Assembly: GCA_964629645.1 (NCBI GenBank)
Contig: CAZVSU010000049.1
Coordinates: 1 to 19,669 of the forward strand
Direction of reading: 5' to 3'
Length of the DNA: 19,669 nucleotides
Origin: JAAKFL01 sp964629645
GTDB taxonomy: Bacteria; Chlamydiota; Chlamydiia; Chlamydiales; SLFE01
Both the position numbers and the translations under genes were made by a program. The notes under the pieces are model-generated. The model ran no database searches. It had not been told where the DNA came from and saw only the letters and a list, made by a program, of their open reading frames with translations. Positions 6,824 through 14,003 of the stretch are shown here, one piece after another (the first letter of the stretch is position 1; every line of letters starts with the position of its first letter).

Positions 6824-8464
6824 ATGGGAAAAAAAACGTGCGCTCTTGTCGGTGCAGGATATTGGGGTAAAAATCTCGCCCGTAATCTTTTTAATTTAAA
6901 CGTTCTCCATACAATTTGCGACACTAACGAGGCGCTTCTCGATTCGTACCAGGAAAAATATTCAGGCGTCGAAGTGACATCGAATTATAAGCATATGCTT
7001 GAAAACCGCGAGATCAAAGAGGTGATGATCGCCGCACCCGCTTTCCAGCACTACCGGCTCGCCAAACAAGCTCTGCTCGCAAAAAAAGATGTGTATGTCG
7101 AAAAACCTCTTTGTCTTGACACGGCTGAAGCGAAAGAGCTGGTCCATCTAGCTGACGAGCAAAATGCCATTTTAATGGTGGGGCACATCCTCCATTACCA
7201 CCCTTGTGTGAGAAGGCTTCAAGACCTTGTCTCTGCCGGAGAGCTCGGAAAAATTCAATACATAACGTCGAACCGCTTAAATTTGGGGAGTTACCGCACG
7301 GAAGAGAATGCTCTTTGGAACTTCGCTCCCCACGACATTTCGGTCATTCTTTCTCTCTGCTCGAATCGTCTTCCCCAATCGGTCCGGTGTACCGGCGGCG
7401 CTTATCTCACAGAGGGTGTTGCAGACAACACACTCACGACATTGAAATTTTCAGATGATCTTCAAGCCCATATCTATGTGAGCTGGCTCAATCCCTTTAA
7501 AGAGCAGAAATTAACTGTCGTCGGCTCGCGCGGCCTTGCTGTTTTTGACGACACGCTCCCTTGGGGGGAAAAGCTTAAGCTTTACCGGAATCATGTGAAT
7601 TGGGTGGATGGAAACAGGCCTGTGGCGACAGCTCCCGAGCCGGAAGCTTTAGATCCAGACCCAAAAGAACCATTGAAGGAAGAATGTCTTCACTTTTTGC
7701 ACTGCTGCAGAGAAAGAATCCGGCCCGTCACAGATGGGGAGGAAGGTCTTCGTGTTTTGAGCGTCCTTCAAGCTGCTGAGCAAAGTTTGCAAGCAGACGG
7801 GGAATCGATCGCCCTTGGCGACACCCAAGCCAAAACTCATCAAACGATCCATCCTACGGCAGTGGTTGATCCCGGCGCTCAAATCGGTTCGGGCTGCCAA
7901 ATTTGGCACTTTAGCCACATCTCCAAAGATGTCTCCATCGGCGAAGAGTGTCGCATCGGACAAAATGTTTACCTCGCTCCCGGCGTTGAACTTGGTCGCA
8001 ACGTCAAAGTACAAAATAATGTGAGCCTCTATTCCGGAGTGACCTGCGAAGACAATGTCTTTTTGGGACCCAGTATGGTTTTTACCAATATTTTAAACCC
8101 GAGGTCGGAAATCGTCCGGAGGGATCAATACCTACCGACACTGGTTCGTAAGGGGGTCACAATTGGCGCCAACGCGACGATACTGTGCGGAATCGAACTC
8201 GGTCGATACGCTTTTATCGCAGCGGGCGCGACCGTAACCAAAACCGTCCCGCCGTTTGCTTTGATGGTGGGCTCGCCGGCTAAACAAACAGGCTGGATGA
8301 GCCGTACAGGAAACAAGCTCGACCTGCCGTTACGCTCCGACCGTCAGCTCACATCTAAATGCCCTGCCACCGGAGACATTTACCAGCTCGAGGGCAGCGA
8401 ACTGACTCTCCTCGGTGCAGAAAAGGATTTAAGCGCTAGACAAGAACTCGTCGACGCCAAGTAA
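6824..8464 (+). CDS. Fused Gfo/Idh/MocA oxidoreductase (WbpB-like) and left-handed beta-helix acetyltransferase (WbpD-like)
   Basis: This 546-residue protein joins two enzymes of one pathway. Residues 1 to about 335 are a Gfo/Idh/MocA oxidoreductase with a GAGYWG NAD loop (10-15), the EKP signature (Glu93-Pro95) and a HILHYHP segment. From about residue 340 to 500 the chain turns into a hexapeptide-repeat left-handed beta helix (IHPTAVVDPGAQIG onward), ending in the AAGATVTK and VGSPAKQ motifs of WbpD-type N-acetyltransferases. In the family the first half oxidises C3 of UDP-GlcNAcA and the second half acetylates the 3-amino group made by the aminotransferase encoded just upstream. Here these are steps 2 and 4, flanking the aminotransferase step. 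A strong AGGAAAG (6814-6820) precedes the ATG. The last 45 residues, beyond the helix, have no clear motif. Confidence 0.9.
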   Translation: MGKKTCALVGAGYWGKNLARNLFNLNVLHTICDTNEALLDSYQEKYSGVEVTSNYKHMLENREIKEVMIAAPAFQHYRLAKQALLAKKDVYVEKPLCLDTAEAKELVHLADEQNAILMVGHILHYHPCVRRLQDLVSAGELGKIQYITSNRLNLGSYRTEENALWNFAPHDISVILSLCSNRLPQSVRCTGGAYLTEGVADNTLTTLKFSDDLQAHIYVSWLNPFKEQKLTVVGSRGLAVFDDTLPWGEKLKLYRNHVNWVDGNRPVATAPEPEALDPDPKEPLKEECLHFLHCCRERIRPVTDGEEGLRVLSVLQAAEQSLQADGESIALGDTQAKTHQTIHPTAVVDPGAQIGSGCQIWHFSHISKDVSIGEECRIGQNVYLAPGVELGRNVKVQNNVSLYSGVTCEDNVFLGPSMVFTNILNPRSEIVRRDQYLPTLVRKGVTIGANATILCGIELGRYAFIAAGATVTKTVPPFALMVGSPAKQTGWMSRTGNKLDLPLRSDRQLTSKCPATGDIYQLEGSELTLLGAEKDLSARQELVDAK

Positions 8465-8470
8465 AGCTCT

Positions 8471-9712
8471 ATGCCACGGTTGACCGCGTCTTTAACCCGC
8501 AGTCCGATACCTTTGGACAGGCCCTTCTTTTTGTTCTTTCTCCTTCTTCTCCTTATGGTCTGTCGGGGAACATTAGAGTTTGCCCTTGGCAAAAAACTTG
8601 CCATGATCGTTCAATTAGGGGGCTTGATTGCCCTAGTTTCGTTTTGCTTCGCCCCGAAATATATTCAGAAAAAACAAAAATGGCTTTTCATTTTTACCCT
8701 TCTCTTCCTAAGCGCAGCCCTCTTTAGCTGCCTGGTCACTTTCCTGAAAACAGAAAGTCTCATTTGGATCGTTTATATGGCTTTCAACGGAGGGCTGCTC
8801 CTTATAGCCCTTTTTTTAATTCGGACATTTAGACAGTCTGAACTCAGCATAAGTCCTGGCCCTGCCTTAATCGCGATTGGCTGGCTGCTTTTACTCGTGG
8901 GTGTTTTAGAACAGCTCGGACTCGTTAAGATGACCGGCTCCGGTGAAATGTTTGTGATTCGACCGGCATCGCTGACAGGCAGTTTTTTGCACTATCCCCT
9001 TGTGATGGGTCTGATCGGATTGATTTGCATTCAAAATTATGCCCGGCATAAAACACCTTTATATTTATTATCCGGCACCATTTTCTGTCTCAGTCCATTT
9101 GTGTCTGCGTCCCGATCGGGTGTCATGATTGTTTTAGCTGCATTTTTTTTCTATCCTTTCTTTTTGCCCATACGCCGCTCAAAACCCATCTTATTGGCTT
9201 ACCTGTTGTTTTTTGCTTTGCTGATTTCCTTATTTTTTTTCTTTTCCAAAGAAAATCGGTCTTCGCTCTTGCATAACTTGCTTTATCGGTTAGTCTCATC
9301 TGTCAATACGAAGTCGGTCGGAAACAGTGTTCGCGTCGAGATATGGAGCAGAGTGGTCGATGAGTATCTCTCAACAAATCTTTTGGTAGGCGAAGAAGCG
9401 GGTAAATACACCAACTCCTCAAACAATATGAAAGCAAAGAAAACGATGGACTTGAATCGAAGTTACGTCACGGAGTCGAGCCCCCTTCAGCTGTTGATGA
9501 ACTTCGGGCTGACAGGTATGATCCTCTTCTATGCAATTCTATTTCAAATTCCCCGTTTCATCCATCCTGAGCATCTGTGGCTCAAAGCTGCCTTTTGGGC
9601 GGCAATGGCGCAAACATGTGTTTATCAGTCGATTGAAGTTGTCCCTTTCGTTGTGCTCGTCTTTTTTTTCCCATGGATCTCTCAGAGTTTGAATAGGGAA
9701 TTAATATCTTAA
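8471..9712 (+). CDS. O-antigen ligase/polymerase (Wzy/WaaL)-like membrane protein
   Basis: The 413-residue protein is highly hydrophobic, with roughly ten or more membrane segments. It has the features of the Wzy_C/O-antigen ligase superfamily: an SASRSG motif at the start of a helix in the middle third, and a large periplasmic loop in the C-terminal half (GNSVRVEIWSRVVDEY to ESSPLQLLMNFG) followed by further helices. These enzymes polymerise or transfer lipid-linked glycans on the periplasmic side of the inner membrane. It starts 6 nt after the fusion enzyme, with only a weak ribosome-binding site (AAG nearby), so translation probably depends on coupling. As the last gene of the operon, it may polymerise or ligate the glycan containing the diacetamido-uronic acid made by the first three products. 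Polymerase and ligase cannot be separated by sequence alone. Confidence 0.75.
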   Translation: MPRLTASLTRSPIPLDRPFFLFFLLLLLMVCRGTLEFALGKKLAMIVQLGGLIALVSFCFAPKYIQKKQKWLFIFTLLFLSAALFSCLVTFLKTESLIWIVYMAFNGGLLLIALFLIRTFRQSELSISPGPALIAIGWLLLLVGVLEQLGLVKMTGSGEMFVIRPASLTGSFLHYPLVMGLIGLICIQNYARHKTPLYLLSGTIFCLSPFVSASRSGVMIVLAAFFFYPFFLPIRRSKPILLAYLLFFALLISLFFFFSKENRSSLLHNLLYRLVSSVNTKSVGNSVRVEIWSRVVDEYLSTNLLVGEEAGKYTNSSNNMKAKKTMDLNRSYVTESSPLQLLMNFGLTGMILFYAILFQIPRFIHPEHLWLKAAFWAAMAQTCVYQSIEVVPFVVLVFFFPWISQSLNRELIS

Positions 9713-9716
9713 TTCC
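9697..9716 (+). terminator. Weak terminator-like hairpin at the end of the polysaccharide operon
   Basis: GGAATTAA (9697-9704) and TTAATTCC (9709-9716) form a perfect 8-bp, AT-rich stem with a 4-nt loop. It spans the stop codon of the Wzy/WaaL-like gene and is followed by a T/A-rich stretch rather than a clean T run. It could slow or end transcription, but the support is modest. Confidence 0.35.
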
Positions 9717-9741
9717 TTCATTATTAGATTGTTATCACTGA

Positions 9742-9770
9742 TAGACAAAAACTGTTCCCTTTTATAAGAT
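9742..9770 (+). promoter_or_regulatory. Candidate promoter of the MNIO cassette
   Basis: TAGACA (9742-9747) matches five of six positions of the -35 consensus. TATAAG (9763-9768) or TAAGAT (9765-9770) would serve as the -10, with spacers of 15 or 17 nt. It sits in the only sizeable gap before the four-gene cassette. The implied transcript has a leader of about 60 nt that contains the hairpin at 9786-9807. Confidence 0.55.
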
Positions 9771-9785
9771 CCGAATTGAAGAGAC

Positions 9786-9807
9786 AATTGGTCGTAAGAG
9801 ACCAATT
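9786..9807 (+). promoter_or_regulatory. Perfect hairpin in the leader of the MNIO cassette
   Basis: AATTGGTC (9786-9793) and GACCAATT (9800-9807) form an uninterrupted 8-bp stem with a 6-nt loop. The hairpin lies between the candidate promoter and the ribosome-binding site AAGGAG (9822-9827). It has no T run, so it is unlikely to be a terminator. It could be an operator for a dimeric regulator, or a 5' stabilising stem for an abundant precursor mRNA. Confidence 0.5.
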
Positions 9808-9834
9808 CTTAGATTCACCCCAAGGAGTTCATCA

Positions 9835-10527
<693 letters not shown>

Positions 10528-10538
10528 TTGATTCCGAC

Positions 10539-10573
10539 AACATGCGGCTGAAAAAAGCCGCATGTTTTTTTTT
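10539..10573 (+). terminator. Strong intrinsic terminator between the two precursor genes
   Basis: AACATGCGGCT (10539-10549) pairs perfectly with AGCCGCATGTT (10556-10566) across a 6-nt loop. The 3' arm runs into nine T residues (10565-10573). The ribosome-binding site of the next gene (GGAG, 10574-10577) starts directly after the T run, so there is no room for a separate promoter after the terminator. Downstream expression probably depends on read-through, giving an excess of the first protein over the second precursor and the enzymes. Confidence 0.92.
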
Positions 10574-10583
10574 GGAGTGTGTT

Positions 10584-11075
10584 ATGAAAAAAAGAAATCT
10601 CAAGAAGCTCGCAGCCCTTGGACTTGCCTCGGGACTTCTCGTTTTGTCGGCAGTGGATGGGCAAAATATAATAAGCGAAGAGATTGAATCCGTCGAAGGC
10701 GAAGACCCTGCCGATGGATCTGTTCCGGAGTTGGATGACGAAAATTACGATCCGAACTCCGAAAACGAAGGTTATTACCTCATGACAGAGCAAGAGCTCC
10801 TCTTGCAACTCAATCAAAGGGGGCGTAAAGTCTACAATAGCTTGTCACCCGAGGGAAAAACACTTGCATTGAAGGTGGCCAGCCGGCGATGCAACAACGC
10901 GAATGAATGTAAAGGACTCAATGCTTGCCGTACCGACGATAATGATTGCGCCGGGCAAGGATCTTGCAAAGGGCAAACAAAATGCGCGATCGGTGATAAA
11001 AACCTAGCGGTCAAGCTCGTTGCGAATAAAATGGCGGCGAAAAGGCAAGAGATAGAGCAAAATGGGAAAGACTAA
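10584..11075 (+). CDS. Bufferin-like Cys-rich secreted RiPP precursor (BufA2-type candidate)
   Basis: This 163-residue protein starts with a signal-like segment (MKKRNLKKLAALGLASGLLV), followed by an acidic region (31-62). The C-terminal part carries six cysteines at 103, 109, 115, 122, 128 and 134, almost exactly every sixth residue, within ECKGLNACR / DCAGQGSCKG / TKC repeats. C-K-G-x-N-x-C and GxGxCKG repeats are what I associate with bufferin-type metallophore precursors next to MNIO enzymes, where cysteines become metal-binding heterocycles. The exact subfamily is my recollection and needs a search. The start at 10584 is chosen because GGAG lies 6 nt upstream and a signal peptide follows; a longer in-frame form from 10488 would overlap the terminator and the previous gene. 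The 3' end overlaps the MNIO gene by 14 nt, which argues strongly for a functional link. Confidence 0.82.
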   Translation: MKKRNLKKLAALGLASGLLVLSAVDGQNIISEEIESVEGEDPADGSVPELDDENYDPNSENEGYYLMTEQELLLQLNQRGRKVYNSLSPEGKTLALKVASRRCNNANECKGLNACRTDDNDCAGQGSCKGQTKCAIGDKNLAVKLVANKMAAKRQEIEQNGKD

Positions 11076-11901
11076 TCACACGATTCCGAACTTAGGGATT
11101 GGGCTTGGGCTCAGAATACCGCACTATGACGATATCTTCCGCGAGTGGCCCGAAGTTGACTGGTTTGAAATCATCAGTGAAAATTTTCTCGTTGACGGCG
11201 GGAAACCCCTCGAGAACCTCCATCGTATTCTTGAGCGTTATCCCGTCGTTCAGCACGGCGTCTCTTTAGCGATCGGCAGCCCCGATCCACTCGATTTCGA
11301 CTATTTGGGCAAACTCAAAAAACTTGCCCGTATCACCAAAACCCCCTGGATTTCTGACCATCTTTGCTGGGGCAAACTTGCAGGGGCCCATTTTCACGAC
11401 CTCCTTCCCCTCCCCTACACAAAAGAAGTCATTGATTTTGTCTCGGAAAGAGCGCGAATCGTCCAAGATTTTCTAGAGGTGCCTTTCGCCCTGGAAAATC
11501 TTTCATCATATGTCGCATTCAAAGCAGATGAAATGCAGGAATGGGAATTTTATTCTGCCATTGTCGAAAAAGCCGATATTTACATGATGCTCGACGTGAA
11601 CAACATCTACGTCTCAAGCCGCAACCACGGCTTTTCCCCGAGCGATTACATCGACTCGATCCCGATGGAAAGGGTTCTTCAAATCCACCTTGCCGGTCAT
11701 CGGGACTTAGGCGATTATGTGATTGATACCCACGATGATTACGTCTGCGATGCCGTCTGGAAGCTCTATGCCGATGTTTACCCCAAAACAGGAGGTGTTT
11801 CCACCTTGCTGGAGTGGGATGACAACTTCATCAGCTTCCAAGAAACGTGGGAAGAGGCCAAAAAAGCCAAACAGTTTCAAAAGGGGCTGCTCGTCTCATG
11901 A
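11062..11901 (+). CDS. bufB: MNIO family enzyme (DUF692, BufB/MbnB-like)
   Basis: The 279-residue protein is a member of the multinuclear non-heme iron-dependent oxidative enzymes (DUF692), a TIM-barrel family that modifies cysteines (or other residues) of RiPP precursors. Family motifs appear in order: GLGLR near the N-terminus, EIISENF (35-42), QHGVSLAIG with His65, SDHLCW (Asp99, His100), ALENLSSY (Glu145), LDVNN (Asp178), RNHG (His189), QIHLAGH (His209, His213), DTHDD (His224) and LLEWDDN (Glu251, Asp253). The expected His/Asp/Glu iron ligands are therefore all represented. It overlaps the Cys-rich precursor by 14 nt and the BufC-like gene by 4 nt (ATGA), forming a tightly coupled unit. 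The most likely role is oxidation of the precursor cysteines, possibly to thiooxazole or oxazolone-type groups as in bufferins and HvfA; the actual product is unknown. Confidence 0.95.
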   Translation: MGKTNHTIPNLGIGLGLRIPHYDDIFREWPEVDWFEIISENFLVDGGKPLENLHRILERYPVVQHGVSLAIGSPDPLDFDYLGKLKKLARITKTPWISDHLCWGKLAGAHFHDLLPLPYTKEVIDFVSERARIVQDFLEVPFALENLSSYVAFKADEMQEWEFYSAIVEKADIYMMLDVNNIYVSSRNHGFSPSDYIDSIPMERVLQIHLAGHRDLGDYVIDTHDDYVCDAVWKLYADVYPKTGGVSTLLEWDDNFISFQETWEEAKKAKQFQKGLLVS

Positions 11902-12749
11902 CCGTACCGCAAGAACTGCTTGAAACGCAGCGTTGGTTTGGCAGCATCATCGAAAGACCCATCGACATCAACAGCCGAATGAATCCCATTTCCCCATCCG
12001 GCGTCAGCATGGAAGAAGAAGCGAAGGCCTACATTTTGCCAAGCCCAACCCTAAGGCCCCACGAACGCATCCAAATTTATAATCAGCAGTACTGGTGGCG
12101 TTTGCTCTCTATCTTGCACGAAAATTTACCGCTCCTTGTCCGTCTTTTCGGGTATGTCGATTTTAACCAAACAATTGGGTTTCCTTACCTCACAGATCAC
12201 CCACCCGATTCGTGGTCGCTCAACCCTCTTGGAAGCAAAGTCGTCGAATGGCTCGAAAAAAACTATGATCAGGAGGACCGAGACTTTGTGATCGACGCGG
12301 CTCGCGTTGACGTCGCTTATAATGATGGCTTTACAGCCCTTCAGCTCCCTCCCCTCTCTCAAGAGGATAATCTCTATGCTCTTTTGGAGATCCCTTTGCG
12401 CCTTCAGCCCAGTGCGTCTCTTTACCGCTTCGACTCCCATCTTTTTCCCTTCCGCCAAGCGATGCTTCAAAAAGAGCCGGACTATTGGGAAGAGCACGAT
12501 TTTCCCAAGCTCGCCAAAGGGGCGCAAGTCTGTACGCTTCTCTACCGCAATAAAAAATTAAATCTCACTTTTGAAGAGATTCATCCCGGCGAACACTTCC
12601 TTTTGTCTCTCTTTCAAAAAGGAACCACGATCGCTCAGGCGTGCGACGCTTTAGAGGCGCAGCCCTCTTTCATGATTCAAGAGGCGGAAGCAAAGCTACC
12701 AGAATGGTTTCAAAAGTGGGCGCTGCGCGGCCTCCTCGCAAAATCCTAG
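11898..12749 (+). CDS. bufC: BufC/HvfC-type MNIO partner protein (DUF2063)
   Basis: This 283-residue protein fits the DUF2063 (HvfC/BufC N-terminal) family that partners MNIO enzymes and is thought to recruit the precursor leader. Recognisable features are LLETQRWFGSII near the start, the RIQIYNQQYWWRLLSILHENLPLLVRLFGY segment (split here as RIQIYNQQYWWRLL then a helical stretch) at about residues 58-90, and a later domain with SL..D..LFPF and a LLYRN strand. The start at 11898 is chosen because it forms the ATGA overlap with the MNIO stop codon, a usual arrangement for these pairs. An in-frame start further up would lie deep inside the MNIO gene. It is the last gene of the cassette; no DoxX-like (BufD) gene follows. 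Confidence 0.85.
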   Translation: MTVPQELLETQRWFGSIIERPIDINSRMNPISPSGVSMEEEAKAYILPSPTLRPHERIQIYNQQYWWRLLSILHENLPLLVRLFGYVDFNQTIGFPYLTDHPPDSWSLNPLGSKVVEWLEKNYDQEDRDFVIDAARVDVAYNDGFTALQLPPLSQEDNLYALLEIPLRLQPSASLYRFDSHLFPFRQAMLQKEPDYWEEHDFPKLAKGAQVCTLLYRNKKLNLTFEEIHPGEHFLLSLFQKGTTIAQACDALEAQPSFMIQEAEAKLPEWFQKWALRGLLAKS

Positions 12750-12755
12750 GATTTT
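12740..12755. repeat. Perfect 16-bp palindrome at the end of bufC
   Basis: AAAATCCTAGGATTTT is self-complementary over 16 nt and includes the bufC stop codon. It has no loop and no T run beyond four T, so it is a poor terminator. It lies 26 nt before the rsmB start, where a regulator site is possible; chance is also possible. Confidence 0.6.
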
Positions 12756-12781
12756 GATACAAAACAGTTTATCATTGATTC

Positions 12782-13948
12782 ATGACCCCACGTGATGCTG
12801 CCTACCAAGCCGTTGTTTCGTCCGTAAGAGAGGAGCAATTCGTCCACTCTTTTCTCGATAAATGGAACGCCTTTGACCGCCCTGATTCAAGAGATTTTGG
12901 TTTTGCACTTGAGCTGGCAACCGGTACCGTTAAGCGGCTGCTGACTCTCGACCATTACGCGCACCAACTCGCCGCTCTTAAATTGAAGAGAAAAGAAAAG
13001 ATTTTGCTGTATACGGCCCTCTATCAGGCCATTTATATGGATAAGGTGCCGATGCACGCTCTCGTCAATGAAAGTGTCGCCCTGGCTAAAAAATATAGTC
13101 ACGAAAGATTTGCCAAGTTTTTAAATGCCGTCCTAAGAAAAATTCCCGAAGCGGAGTTAACCTTGCCGCAAGACGACTTAAGTATCGCCTTTTCTTATCC
13201 CACTTATTTCATTCAAGAACTTAAGAAGCAGTTTTCCGAAACTGACATGATGGAAATTTTAAACGTCGGAAACCGACCTCCGATCGTCATGGGACGCTCA
13301 AGGTCAACAGGTCGTATCGATAGGATTGATGATACGTCTAAAGCTATTAGTTCCCAAGACATCTACATCCAAAACGAGACTCCGGTATCCCTCGTGTATG
13401 ACTGCGCAAAGCGCATGACTGAAAAGCCCGATTCTATTCTCGATCTCTGCGCCGCTCCCGGGGGAAAGTCGCTTTTGCTTCACGATATTTATCCCGAGGC
13501 TCAGCTGACACTCAACGACGTCTCAGAAGAAAAAATCAAGCGCATACGAGACAATCTCTCCTTTTACGAAGTTGAAGCAAAGGTCACACAGTGGAGAGGA
13601 GAGGAATACCCCTCACATGAACAGTACGACCTGGTTTTAATCGACGCTCCTTGCAGCAACTCCGGCGTCTTAAACAAACGGCCTGAAGCGAGATGGCGCC
13701 TCACACCCGAGACCATCAACTCTCTTCGTTTGCTCCAGTCGAAGCTTATCCAACATGGAAAGTCCCTTGTCAAACCGGGCGGGCAACTTTGGTATATGAC
13801 TTGCAGTATCTTAAGGCAAGAGCACGACCATCCTGAGTTGAATCAAAGTCGTGCATTCCGTCGCCTTATCCTCCCGAGCGAAGAAGGATATGACGGCGGG
13901 TTTGCAGCTGTCTGGAAAAATGTATCATCCTCTCTTTCTCTATTTTAG
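12782..13948 (+). CDS. rsmB: 16S rRNA (cytosine-C5)-methyltransferase RsmB
   Basis: The 388-residue protein has the RsmB (Sun/Fmu) layout. Residues 1-140 form an N-terminal NusB-like helical RNA-binding domain (DAAYQAVV, RDFGFALELATGTVKR, NAVLRK). Residues about 145-388 form a SAM-dependent Rossmann methyltransferase. The SAM loop LDLCAAPGGKS is at about 220-230, motif IV is DAPCSNSG with Cys291, and motif VI is MTCS with the likely nucleophile Cys341. E. coli RsmB methylates C967 of 16S rRNA; the same role is expected here. The length is slightly shorter than the 429 residues of E. coli, and the C-terminus ends soon after the RLIL...GYDGGFAAVW segment that closes the fold. The upstream gap is only 32 nt with no clear ribosome-binding site. 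Confidence 0.92.
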   Translation: MTPRDAAYQAVVSSVREEQFVHSFLDKWNAFDRPDSRDFGFALELATGTVKRLLTLDHYAHQLAALKLKRKEKILLYTALYQAIYMDKVPMHALVNESVALAKKYSHERFAKFLNAVLRKIPEAELTLPQDDLSIAFSYPTYFIQELKKQFSETDMMEILNVGNRPPIVMGRSRSTGRIDRIDDTSKAISSQDIYIQNETPVSLVYDCAKRMTEKPDSILDLCAAPGGKSLLLHDIYPEAQLTLNDVSEEKIKRIRDNLSFYEVEAKVTQWRGEEYPSHEQYDLVLIDAPCSNSGVLNKRPEARWRLTPETINSLRLLQSKLIQHGKSLVKPGGQLWYMTCSILRQEHDHPELNQSRAFRRLILPSEEGYDGGFAAVWKNVSSSLSLF

Positions 13949-13954
13949 GAATCA

Positions 13955-13984
13955 TTGTCTCTGATTTCGAGAATTTGATATACC
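13955..13984 (+). promoter_or_regulatory. Possible promoter of the MASE1 gene
   Basis: TTGTCT (13955-13960) and TATACC (13979-13984) are 18 nt apart in the short gap after rsmB. Transcription would start near 13991, just before the GAGG site used by the ATG at 14004. This would be incompatible with the GTG at 13986. It is a weak consensus match. Confidence 0.3.
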
Positions 13985-14003
13985 AGTGACAGCGAGGCGG
14001 CTG

